In this document: piece by piece, positions 34,577-42,159 of the stretch
Position numbering within the stretch: the first letter of the stretch is position 1
How the letters are laid out: each line of letters begins with the position of its first letter
NCBI GenBank assembly: GCA_903898215.1
Contig: CAIUEQ010000288.1
Span: forward strand, 1-42,297
Length of the DNA: 42,297 nucleotides
Direction of reading: 5' to 3'
Origin: an uncultured Bacteroidota bacterium
Lineage (GTDB): Bacteria > Bacteroidota > Bacteroidia > UKL13-3
Program-made: the position numbers and the translations under genes
Notes under the pieces: generated by a model
The model's database searches: none
What the model saw: the letters and a program-made list of their open reading frames with translations, nothing else
Told to the model about the DNA's origin: nothing

Positions 34577-35809
34577 ATGACAAAAATTAAAGTTGCCAAC
34601 CCGGTTGTTGAATTAGATGGTGATGAGATGACTCGCATCATCTGGAAATTTATTAAAGATAAATTGATTCTTCCTTATCTTGATTTAGATATTAAATATT
34701 ATGATCTAGGTATCGAACACCGTGATGCTACAAATGATCAGGTGACAATTGATTCGGCTGAAGCAATTAAAAAATATAATGTTGGTATCAAGTGTGCAAC
34801 AATTACTCCTGATGAGGCTCGTGTTGTTGAATTCAACTTGAAACAAATGTGGAAATCACCAAACGGAACTATTCGTAATATTTTGGACGGAACAGTTTTC
34901 CGTGAACCAATCGTTTGTAAAAATGTTCCTCGTTTAGTGCCAAACTGGACAGCTCCAATTTGTATCGGTCGTCATGCTTTTGGTGATCAATATAAAGCAA
35001 CTGATTTCGTTACTAAAGGAAAAGGAAAACTTACCGTTTCATTTACTCCCGAAGATGGAAGTGCTGCTCAAACTTTTGAAGTATATAATTTTAAAGGTGA
35101 TGGCGTTGCTCTTACTATGTACAATACAGATGAGTCGATTCGTGGATTTGCACATTCGTGTTTTAACACCGCATTACAGAAAAAATGGCCTTTATATCTT
35201 TCAACAAAAAACACCATCCTTAAAAAATATGATGGAAGATTTAAAGATATTTTCGAAGAAATTTATGAGGCAGATTATAAAGCAAAATATGCAGCTGCAG
35301 GAATTACTTACGAGCACCGTTTAATTGACGATATGGTTGCAAGTGCGTTGAAATGGAATGGAAATTTTGTTTGGGCATGTAAAAATTATGATGGTGATGT
35401 GCAAAGTGATACCGTAGCTCAAGGCTTTGGTTCATTAGGATTGATGACTTCGGTATTGGTAACTCCTGATGGAAAAACTATGGAAGCAGAAGCTGCTCAC
35501 GGAACTGTTACACGCCATTTCAGAGATCACCAAGCAGGAAAACCAACATCAACAAATCCTATTGCAAGTATTTTTGCATGGACACGCGGATTGGAATTCA
35601 GAGGTAAATTAGATAACAATCAGGAGTTGATTAATTTCTGTCATGCATTAGAGCAAGTTTGTGTTGAAACCGTTGAAAGCGGCAAAATGACTAAAGACTT
35701 AGCAATTTGCGTACATGGAAATAAAGTTACTCTTGGCGAACATTATTTAAACACTCAAGATTTTTTAGATGCGCTTGATACTAATTTGAAAATAAAATTA
35801 GGCAAATAA
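34577..35809 (+). CDS. icd: NADP-dependent isocitrate dehydrogenase (eukaryote-like type)
   Basis: 410 residues. Oxidatively decarboxylates isocitrate to 2-oxoglutarate in the TCA cycle. It is the subfamily II homodimeric type shared with eukaryotes, not the E. coli type: KVANPVVELDGDEMTRIIW at the N-terminus, GTIRNILDGTVFREPIVCKNVPR for substrate binding (GTIRN, R residues), IDDMVASALKWNGNFVWACKNYDGDVQSD for the metal-binding Asp residues, and EAAHGTVTRHFRDHQAGKPTSTNPIASIFAW. Single gene with its own promoter and followed by a strong intrinsic terminator. Confidence 0.96.
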   Translation: MTKIKVANPVVELDGDEMTRIIWKFIKDKLILPYLDLDIKYYDLGIEHRDATNDQVTIDSAEAIKKYNVGIKCATITPDEARVVEFNLKQMWKSPNGTIRNILDGTVFREPIVCKNVPRLVPNWTAPICIGRHAFGDQYKATDFVTKGKGKLTVSFTPEDGSAAQTFEVYNFKGDGVALTMYNTDESIRGFAHSCFNTALQKKWPLYLSTKNTILKKYDGRFKDIFEEIYEADYKAKYAAAGITYEHRLIDDMVASALKWNGNFVWACKNYDGDVQSDTVAQGFGSLGLMTSVLVTPDGKTMEAEAAHGTVTRHFRDHQAGKPTSTNPIASIFAWTRGLEFRGKLDNNQELINFCHALEQVCVETVESGKMTKDLAICVHGNKVTLGEHYLNTQDFLDALDTNLKIKLGK

Positions 35810-35835
35810 TCAATTTAAGAATTTATAGTTTTTGA

Positions 35836-35872
35836 AAAATCCTCAAAGCAATTGTTTTGGGGATTTTTTTAT
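35836..35872 (+). terminator. Intrinsic terminator of icd, first copy of a 37-bp duplicated sequence
   Basis: 10-bp stem (AATCCTCAAA with TTTGGGGATT, one T-G wobble), loop of about 8 nt, then seven T. All 37 bp recur without a mismatch at 38100-38136. Confidence 0.85.
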
Positions 35873-35914
35873 TTACAGATTGAAATTAAACGGTCTAAAA
35901 TTTCATTTGCGTAT

Positions 35915-36011
35915 TGTCAGTTCGAGTTTATCGAGAACATGTTCTAATGAGCTCAATGCTTCAAAATTGCAATGTCTCTTCCAATAACTATCGCGACCGC
36001 TCGACAAGACA
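35915..36011. repeat. Decayed inverted-repeat element at the islet's left side
   Basis: TGTCAGTTCGAG (35915-35926) and CTCGACAAGACA (36000-36011) are inverted with three mismatches, and a 12-bp palindrome AGAACATGTTCT lies between them at 35934-35945. Non-coding; ends one base before the stop of the XRE gene. Confidence 0.4.
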
Positions 36012-36012
36012 T

Positions 36013-36234
36013 TTATTGAATACTTGAAATAAAAGTTGCCAATGATATTTCATAATACTTGCAAAGTGCATCAATAGTTGAAATGGAAAGATTTGTTTTG
36101 TTGGTTTCTATTCTACCAATATGAATTCCTGTGTCAAAATAAACTTGTTCTTGGGTCAGTCCTTTCTCCTCTCTTATTTTTTTAAAAGATTTTCCAATTG
36201 CCTTTAATAGCTTATCGTTTCTGACTTGCCCCAT
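36013..36234 (-). CDS. Small XRE-family helix-turn-helix regulator
   Basis: 73 residues, a single HTH_3 (Cro/C1-type) domain: LLKAIGKSFKKIREEKGLTQEQVYFDTGIHIGRIETNKTNLSISTIDALCKYYEISLATFI. The recognition helix is around TGIHIGRIE. It is transcribed away from the frameshifted gene at 36364, with 129 bp between them, the usual layout of a regulator controlling a small accessory operon and itself. Small stand-alone proteins of this sort accompany toxin-antitoxin, restriction or defence modules; none of those activities is visible here. Confidence 0.9.
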   Translation of the reverse strand: MGQVRNDKLLKAIGKSFKKIREEKGLTQEQVYFDTGIHIGRIETNKTNLSISTIDALCKYYEISLATFISSIQ

Positions 36235-36363
36235 TCAGCAGGCAAACTGAATATTATCTCTGATTTTATTAATGACGTATTTGCCATTATCATATTAATT
36301 GCTTTAGTTTGAATTTCTAACCTGTAATAAATTAATCAATTAAATAAATTGAGAACTTTTGTT

Positions 36364-37040
36364 ATGACAAAAATTGAACTAAATAAACTAAATCGAATTG
36401 GTAATAGAATTTTTACCAATCCAACATTAGGGAAAAGTTTCAAACCTTCCAGAATTAACATGATATCTGGTAATACTCTTAGGGGTTTTCATTTAATCAA
36501 TAAATAAAACCTGGTTCTTCAAAGATTCTTGACAAATTTCATGAAACACATTATGAAGATATTTTTAATGCTTTAAAAAAAATCAAATCTGAAAAAGACC
36601 TAAAAATCTTTTCAGAAAAATATCGAAATATATTATTGAATTTGTTGCGTAAGAATATAAAACATGAGCAACTTAAATCATTTAATAAAACACGAAAAGT
36701 TCTCGATTTATATTTTGAGCACTTAGTTGCATTGGATAGCAGATTTACAAAAACTGAAAGAGAAAAACTTTCTGGTCTTTTGTTTCTTCCTTTGGATAGC
36801 TGGATTATCAAAAACGATTTTGTATTTTCTAGTAGTGAACGAAAAGAGTTGAAATTAAACATGAATTACACTTTTTCATGTATTAGAACCCTAGAGCATT
36901 ATTACGAAATTCAGAACTACCTAAAAGAAAATTTGAAAGGATTAGAACACCGAATATACTTCGACCTGTTTTGGAAATCCCAATATAAAAACACAAATGC
37001 CAAAAATCTTATTGAACTTCATTTTAGAAAAATTAAATAA
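36364..37040 (+). pseudogene. Probable single frameshifted gene of unknown function
   Basis: Two frames read as one protein. Frame 1: ATG 36364 to TAA 36505-36507, 47 residues ending GNTLRGFHLINK. Frame 2 is open from 36504 to the stop at 37040 and continues KPGSSKILDKFHETHYEDIF, followed by about 160 charged, helical residues (LDLYFEHLVALD, RTLEHYYEIQNYLKE, LIELHFRKIK). Its only usable start upstream would be a TTG at 36636 in mid-helix. One extra A in the A-rich stretch AATAAATAAAACC (36499-36511) restores one frame of about 225 residues. I therefore read it as a gene broken by a one-base deletion, or a sequencing error. No family recognised; mostly alpha-helical, cytosolic. Confidence 0.55.
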
Positions 37041-37088
37041 TAAAACTACACTTAAAACTATTAAACTTTAATCACTAAAAATAAAATT

Positions 37089-37646
37089 ATGGATAAGTAT
37101 TTAAACAATGTACTAGATCAAGTAAAACAAGTAATTGCTAGTAATGAGAAAATAGAGAATGTTCAAAAAGGAGAAAAACGCTATAATATAGAAGATAATC
37201 ATCTTTTAATAATTGGGGTAATAATTTTCATAATAGGAATTTTTGTGATGGTTAATGCAAACAAAACATTGTCAATTGATGAAGTTCTTGCAATTAAACG
37301 ATCACATCCATATGATGAATCGGGCAGAGCAACTTTAAATGAAATTAAAGATAATAAATCAACTGGAATAATAATTGGAATGTTAATTTCTATTGTTGGA
37401 TTGATTCCATTTTATATAATAAGCATTAATAAACCAAAAATCTATGTTAGAACTGATTTAAAAAAGGTTATTATAGTAAACAAAATTAACCCACTTGGTG
37501 CGACTAGCGCATTAAGAATGACATCTTCAACTATACTTATTGATGACATCACAAATATTAACGAAGAAGGACAAAATTTATTAATTAATACAAAACTCGG
37601 GGAGTCTTTCATAGTTGAAAAAACAGCAAAAAATCTTTTTATATAA
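37089..37646 (+). CDS. Hypothetical two-helix membrane protein
   Basis: 185 residues. A polar N-terminus with helix-forming residues (1-50), a membrane segment LLIIGVIIFIIGIFVMVNA (about 54-73), a short loop, and a second segment GIIIGMLISIVGLIPFYIISI (about 98-118). Then a soluble C-terminal domain of about 65 residues with strand-turn-strand character (KIYVRTDLKKVIIVNKIN, STILIDDITNINEEGQNLLI), which could be a PH-like fold. It follows the frameshifted gene by 48 bp and precedes the next membrane protein by 3 bp, so these form an operon. No named family recognised. Confidence 0.7.
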   Translation: MDKYLNNVLDQVKQVIASNEKIENVQKGEKRYNIEDNHLLIIGVIIFIIGIFVMVNANKTLSIDEVLAIKRSHPYDESGRATLNEIKDNKSTGIIIGMLISIVGLIPFYIISINKPKIYVRTDLKKVIIVNKINPLGATSALRMTSSTILIDDITNINEEGQNLLINTKLGESFIVEKTAKNLFI

Positions 37647-37649
37647 ACG

Positions 37650-38063
37650 ATGTTTAATAAAACAAGCATAATCATCTTATCGATTATTGCAATATCAATC
37701 TTCCTAAACTGGAGAACAATTGTCACTGATAATTATCCTTTGCCATCAAAAGATTCTTATTGGCAAATTGGTTTAATCACTTTTGAAGGCGTGTTGAGTA
37801 TAATTACTACGCTCATTCTAATTGCCTTTTTTATACTAGGAAGTAAAAATGAATTCTTCAAAACAAATTCCTTAACTATAATTATTTGTTATGGACTTTT
37901 CAACCTTTTAATGGCTTCATTATTATACTTTAATTTAGATAATAATCGTACAATGTGGGGGTCACAAAAATATTATCCAGGGAATGGTTTGCACATATTT
38001 ACAATTTCAACATTCATTTTAGTTGTATTATGTCTTTTTGAGGGAAATAAAAGGAAGAGTTAA
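37650..38063 (+). CDS. Hypothetical four-helix membrane protein
   Basis: 137 residues with four hydrophobic segments: SIIILSIIAISIFLNW, LITFEGVLSIITTLILIAFFILG, LTIIICYGLFNLLMASLLYF and GLHIFTISTFILVVLCLFEG. No signal peptide other than the first helix. It starts 3 bp after the preceding membrane protein gene, so the two are translated together and may form a complex in the inner membrane. Last gene before the second copy of the terminator. Function unknown. Confidence 0.7.
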   Translation: MFNKTSIIILSIIAISIFLNWRTIVTDNYPLPSKDSYWQIGLITFEGVLSIITTLILIAFFILGSKNEFFKTNSLTIIICYGLFNLLMASLLYFNLDNNRTMWGSQKYYPGNGLHIFTISTFILVVLCLFEGNKRKS

Positions 38064-38099
38064 TTCCTTGAAAAGCAAATTTTTGTTAAACTAAAAACT

Positions 38100-38136
38100 A
38101 AAATCCTCAAAGCAATTGTTTTGGGGATTTTTTTAT
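38100..38136 (+). terminator. Intrinsic terminator, second copy of the 37-bp duplicated sequence
   Basis: Identical over 37 bp to 35836-35872, including the stem, loop and seven-T tract. It closes the islet operon 36 bp after its last stop codon. Confidence 0.85.
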
Positions 38137-38144
38137 GCAAACTA

Positions 38145-38295
38145 TTTGGGCTAAAGCCCTTCTTACATATTCGTTTCTCTATTCCACGACCTAAAGGTCG
38201 TGGCAATTATTTCAAATATTAATTTCCAATATTATATAGCCCCGTGCTTTAGCGCGGGGTATAAAATTGAAATTATAATCGGGCTTTAGCCCAAA
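38145..38295. repeat. 151-bp element of four hairpins
   Basis: Exact 15-bp terminal inverted repeats: TTTGGGCTAAAGCCC at 38145-38159 and GGGCTTTAGCCCAAA at 38281-38295. Inside are two 20-bp hairpins, CCACGACCTAAAGGTCGTGG at 38184-38203 and CCCCGTGCTTTAGCGCGGGG at 38240-38259. Every hairpin has an 8- or 4-bp GC-rich stem and a TAAA (left pair) or TTTA (right pair) loop, giving mirror symmetry. No coding capacity. With the terminator before it and the ctpA promoter after it, this explains the whole gap 38064-38379. Confidence 0.8.
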
Positions 38296-38352
38296 ATATT
38301 TCTCAAATTTTTCTATTCGCATACTTTTCCTTTTTTGATTTTCCTGAGAGTG

Positions 38353-38360
38353 TATCTTTG
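38353..38360 (+). promoter_or_regulatory. -7 element of ctpA promoter
   Basis: TATCTTTG is a full match to TAnnTTTG, 19 bp before the ATG at 38380. A TTTG lies at 38334-38337, but with only a 15-bp spacer; at the standard spacing the sequence is CTTT. Confidence 0.5.
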
Positions 38361-38379
38361 ACCCGAATTATAAAAGAAC

Positions 38380-39984
38380 ATGAATTTGAATAACAAGTGG
38401 CAACCATTTATATACGGAATATTAATTGCAGCAGGGATATTGTTGGGCGTTTGGCTAAAACCTTCAGGAAATATCCGAACCATCATCAACGGAAAAAACA
38501 AGATCAGTGAGGTCATCAATATCATCAATGAGGCTTATGTTGATACGGTGAATATTGATCAGCTGGAAGAAAAAACCATCAACGAAATGCTTACTCAACT
38601 CGATCCGCATTCGGTATATATTCCTGCAAAAGACCTGCAACAAGCCAACGAACAGTTAGAAGGAAATTTTGATGGCATTGGTGTTGAATTCAGCATTATG
38701 AACGATACCATCATGGTTGTTGCGGCAATAAATGGAGGACCATCGCAAGAATTAGGAGTGAGAGCCGGAGATAGAATTATTGCTGTTGAAGGAAAAAGTG
38801 TTGCTCATGTAAACATCACCAACAAAAAAGTTTTTAAACTCCTTCGCGGTCCAAAAGGCACTCAGGTAAAAATAGAAATTTATCGTCCTGATGCACATTC
38901 AAAAATTGCTTATACCATTAAACGTGGAACCATTCCTATTTATAGTGTAGATGTGAACATGATGCTGAATAATGAAACCGGGTACATTAAAATCAGTCGC
39001 TTTGCAGCAACCACACATAAAGAATTTATTGAAGCAATTTCAAACTTAAAAAAACAAAATCTTAAAAATTTAATCATTGATTTGAGAGGAAATCCCGGAG
39101 GATATTTAACAGCCGCTACTGAACTTGCTGATGAATTTTTAGATGACAAAAAATTGATCGTTTATACACAAGGACGAACACAACCACGACAAGATTATAA
39201 AGCCGAAAAAGACGGAAATTTTGAACAGGGAAAATTGATATTATTGATTGATGAAGGGTCGGCAAGTGCAAGTGAAATTTTAAGCGGAGCCATTCAGGAT
39301 TGGGATCGCGGTTTGGTAATAGGAAGACGATCATTCGGAAAAGGTTTGGTGCAGGAGCCATTTGAATTACATGACGGATCAGCATTGCGTTTAACTATTG
39401 CTCGTTATTATACTCCTTCAGGAAGATGCATTCAGAAAACTTATAAAAATGGTTTCGATGAATATGAACACGAATTATTAAAACGTTATGAAGATGGGGA
39501 ATTGGAAGATTCGTCAAAACTAAGATCAGGCGATACCATTAATTTTCATACCGACAAAGGTCGTGTGGTGCATGCTGGAGGAGGCATTACTCCCGATATT
39601 TTTGTTCCTCTCGACACCACCTATTCATCTTCATTCATCACACAAATTTTATCGAATAATTTATTAAATCAATTTTCATATACATATACAGATAAGCATC
39701 GTTTAGAATTAAAAAAATATGTTGATGCAAAACAATTTAATAAACAGTTCAATGACAAAATATTTGACGAGTTTGTATCTTATACTCTAACAAAAAATGT
39801 AGTAGCAGGTAAGGGTGAAATTGACCGATCGAGAGAATATATCGGCACACATTTGAAAGCCTTAGTTGCTCGTCAATTATGGAGAGACCAAGGATATTTT
39901 ACGATAATCAGCACAACTGATAAAACAATTCAAAAGGCATTATCTGTTTTAGGTAATTATGAAAAGATGTTGAGTAAGAAATAG
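38380..39984 (+). CDS. ctpA: Carboxy-terminal processing protease (S41 family)
   Basis: 534 residues. N-terminal membrane anchor (FIYGILIAAGILLGVWL), so the protease domain is periplasmic. A helical segment with MLTQLDPHSVYIPAKDLQQ is followed by a PDZ domain (FDGIGVEFSIMNDTIMVVAAI, ELGVRAGDRIIAVEG, KVFKLLRGPKGTQVKI) and the S41 catalytic core. The Ser-Lys dyad is S296 in GSASASEI and K321 in RRSFGKGLVQ; their 25-residue spacing and the following Gln325 equal those of E. coli Prc. Cleaves near C-termini of envelope proteins. Stand-alone gene with its own promoter. Confidence 0.93.
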   Translation: MNLNNKWQPFIYGILIAAGILLGVWLKPSGNIRTIINGKNKISEVINIINEAYVDTVNIDQLEEKTINEMLTQLDPHSVYIPAKDLQQANEQLEGNFDGIGVEFSIMNDTIMVVAAINGGPSQELGVRAGDRIIAVEGKSVAHVNITNKKVFKLLRGPKGTQVKIEIYRPDAHSKIAYTIKRGTIPIYSVDVNMMLNNETGYIKISRFAATTHKEFIEAISNLKKQNLKNLIIDLRGNPGGYLTAATELADEFLDDKKLIVYTQGRTQPRQDYKAEKDGNFEQGKLILLIDEGSASASEILSGAIQDWDRGLVIGRRSFGKGLVQEPFELHDGSALRLTIARYYTPSGRCIQKTYKNGFDEYEHELLKRYEDGELEDSSKLRSGDTINFHTDKGRVVHAGGGITPDIFVPLDTTYSSSFITQILSNNLLNQFSYTYTDKHRLELKKYVDAKQFNKQFNDKIFDEFVSYTLTKNVVAGKGEIDRSREYIGTHLKALVARQLWRDQGYFTIISTTDKTIQKALSVLGNYEKMLSKK

Positions 39985-40022
39985 ACTACTTTCATAATTT
40001 AGAATTTCAGAATCATCTTTTC

Positions 40023-40146
40023 AGATTCCTCACTTTGTTCGGAATGACAAGCAATTTTATGAGAGGTGGTATTGGCGGGCGCATTGCGTCCGCCAATACC
40101 ACTAAATATTCAGAGATTTTGTCATTCCGAACAAAGTGAGGAATCT
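40023..40146. repeat. MITE-like element, copy 2 (perfect 27-bp terminal inverted repeats)
   Basis: 124 bp. The ends 40023-40049 and 40120-40146 are exact inverted repeats of 27 bp. A central hairpin has 11-bp arms GGTATTGGCGG (40068-40078) and CCGCCAATACC (40090-40100). Same family as 33103-33224: the ends are nearly identical, but the centre and internal arms differ. Placed between convergent ctpA and moeA. Confidence 0.85.
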
Positions 40147-40194
40147 AAACTTGAATGATGAAAAAGCTCTAATAAAAAAATTTGCTTTTGCTTT

Positions 40195-41385
40195 TCATTT
40201 CAAAAAAGGAAGGAGATGCACTTCCACATCTTCATTTTGTTTTACTAATTCAACATCCTTATCAATATAAATAAACCCATCAGCATCGGCAAAAGAACGA
40301 AGCATATTAGAATCTTGTCTTTCTAATTCTACCACACCACCATCGATAATTTGTGCGCGAATAAAAATAGATTTGCCAACTTTTTTTGTGATCTGATTGA
40401 GCGATTTTAGTTTCACTTTTGTTAAGGAAACATTTTTAAATCCTTGCATTTGTTTAATTGCCTCAAGCACATATTCGTAAAAACAAACCAATGCTGATGC
40501 TGGATTTCCCGGTAAGGCAAATATTATTTTATTGCCAAACTTTCCTGCAAATACAGGCATTCCCGGCTTTTGTAATACTTTATAAAAAATGGTTTCCACA
40601 CCACAAGCTTTCATTGCTTCAAAAGCAAAATCATATTTCCCAACTGAAATTCCTCCTGTAAGCAAAACAATATCTGAATCAGCTAAACATGAGTTTATTT
40701 TCAAAGTCAACGCTTCCAAATCATCTTCCACTTTCAAACAATTTTTTACTTCGATATTGATTTGCTTCAAAGCTGAAAGAAGAGAAAATGAATTCGATTC
40801 AAACACTTTTCCATTTGTTAGCTCTTCTCCAACAGCAATTATTTCATTACCTGTAACGATGATTGAAACATTTGGTTTACGAAATATCTTTACTTTATCA
40901 ATTCCCAATGAAGTTATAAAACCAATTGATGCAGGATTTAAAATAGTTAACTTTTTAAGAGCAATTTCGCCTTTGAGTATTTGAGTACCTTTTTTGCGAA
41001 TGCAATCTCCGTGTTTTATTTTTTCGTGTAAAAACAATAGGCCATTCTTCTCCTCTACTTTCTCCTGAACAATAATAGAATTGGCACTTTGAGGAACTGA
41101 TGCTCCGGTAAATATCCTGACTGATTGTCCGGGTTTGAGAACGATAGTTGAATCATCACCGGCTTTAATTTCTCCAACTATTTCAAATTGATTATGATTA
41201 AGATCCGTTCCTGAATTTATTGCATAACCATCCATTGAAGATTGGTCGAAAGATGGCAAATCAATTGGCGATAAAATATCTTCGGCAATCACACAATTTA
41301 ATGCATACAAAATATTTACCTCTACAATATCTGCAAGATGAATATTTTCTGATAATAAATTTTTCGCTTCTTCAACTGTAACCAT
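40195..41385 (-). CDS. moeA: Molybdopterin molybdenumtransferase
   Basis: 396 residues. Inserts molybdate into adenylylated molybdopterin, the last step of Mo-cofactor synthesis. Conserved: SPIDLPSFDQSSMDGYAI near the N-terminus, GDCIRKKGTQILKGE, IIVTGNEI, VLLTGGISVGKYDFAFEAM and the C-terminal LQKPGMPVFAGKFGNKIIFALPGNPASALVCFYEYV. Lys stands where many relatives have Asp in GGxSxGDYD. Its ATG shares one base with the stop codon of the upstream permease gene, so they form an operon. Other moa/moe genes are not in the window. Confidence 0.94.
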   Translation of the reverse strand: MVTVEEAKNLLSENIHLADIVEVNILYALNCVIAEDILSPIDLPSFDQSSMDGYAINSGTDLNHNQFEIVGEIKAGDDSTIVLKPGQSVRIFTGASVPQSANSIIVQEKVEEKNGLLFLHEKIKHGDCIRKKGTQILKGEIALKKLTILNPASIGFITSLGIDKVKIFRKPNVSIIVTGNEIIAVGEELTNGKVFESNSFSLLSALKQINIEVKNCLKVEDDLEALTLKINSCLADSDIVLLTGGISVGKYDFAFEAMKACGVETIFYKVLQKPGMPVFAGKFGNKIIFALPGNPASALVCFYEYVLEAIKQMQGFKNVSLTKVKLKSLNQITKKVGKSIFIRAQIIDGGVVELERQDSNMLRSFADADGFIYIDKDVELVKQNEDVEVHLLPFLK

Positions 41386-42119
41386 TATGTGATAACTAAT
41401 TTAACGCATGCAAATACGAGTACAATACTTAAAATATATTTTAAAACAACAATATTAAAACGACTGCTGCCGTAATACGCTCCGGCAGTGCCACCAATTA
41501 TTCCAACCGCAGCCCAAATATAAATTTGAGACGAAATATTTTCGAGAGATGAAAATGCTCCTGCAATTCCGGAAAGAGAATTCAGGAAAATAAATACCGC
41601 TGACACCGCAGCCGTTTCTTTCATTTTTGCCCAATGCAATAACAATAAAACGGGACTCAATAAAATCCCTCCACCAATACCAATCATTCCGGATATCAAT
41701 CCAATAATTCCACCAATAAATAATGCTAAAAGAATATTTACTTCATTTATTTTTTCGCTATCAGATTTACCAAATAATCCAATCAATCTGAGTATCGCTA
41801 AAAATAAACAAGCTGCTAAAATAATTTTATACGTATGTACATCGATATGAATTTTTGCACCAATAAATGATAATGGAATAGATGTGATAATAAACGGCAA
41901 TAATAATTTCCATCTAAAATAACCTTGTCGGTAATATTGAAAAAATGCAATTGCCGAAACAAAAATATTGAGAATTAATGCGGATGGTTTCATCATCAAA
42001 GGGCTTATCCCGAAAATTACCATAAGCGCCAAATATCCACTGGCACCTCCATGTCCAACCGATGCATATAAAAATGCAACGATGGCAATAAGTAAAATAA
42101 AAATAATTTCAGATGCCAT
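41385..42119 (-). CDS. TauE/SafE-family membrane transporter (sulfite/anion exporter family)
   Basis: 244 residues from ATG 42119 (MASEIIFILLIAIVAFLYASVGHGGASGY). The upstream in-frame ATG at 42209 reads through repeat-type sequence and is less likely. About seven to eight membrane helices. The two family repeats start with ASVGHGGASGYLALM and with GLISGMIGIGGGILLSPVLLL. Members move sulfite, sulfoacetate or other small organosulfur anions. Coupling to moeA by a TAATG overlap could mean that the substrate is linked to molybdoenzyme metabolism, but this is inference. Confidence 0.85.
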   Translation of the reverse strand: MASEIIFILLIAIVAFLYASVGHGGASGYLALMVIFGISPLMMKPSALILNIFVSAIAFFQYYRQGYFRWKLLLPFIITSIPLSFIGAKIHIDVHTYKIILAACLFLAILRLIGLFGKSDSEKINEVNILLALFIGGIIGLISGMIGIGGGILLSPVLLLLHWAKMKETAAVSAVFIFLNSLSGIAGAFSSLENISSQIYIWAAVGIIGGTAGAYYGSSRFNIVVLKYILSIVLVFACVKLVIT

Positions 42120-42159
42120 TTTAAAAATTGTATTCGGTAAAAATAAGTTAAAAATATTA

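Noticed and set aside
36551..36862. Minus-strand open frame of 103 codons in the islet
   Set aside because: Antisense to the helical protein read on the plus strand; no start context or conserved feature.
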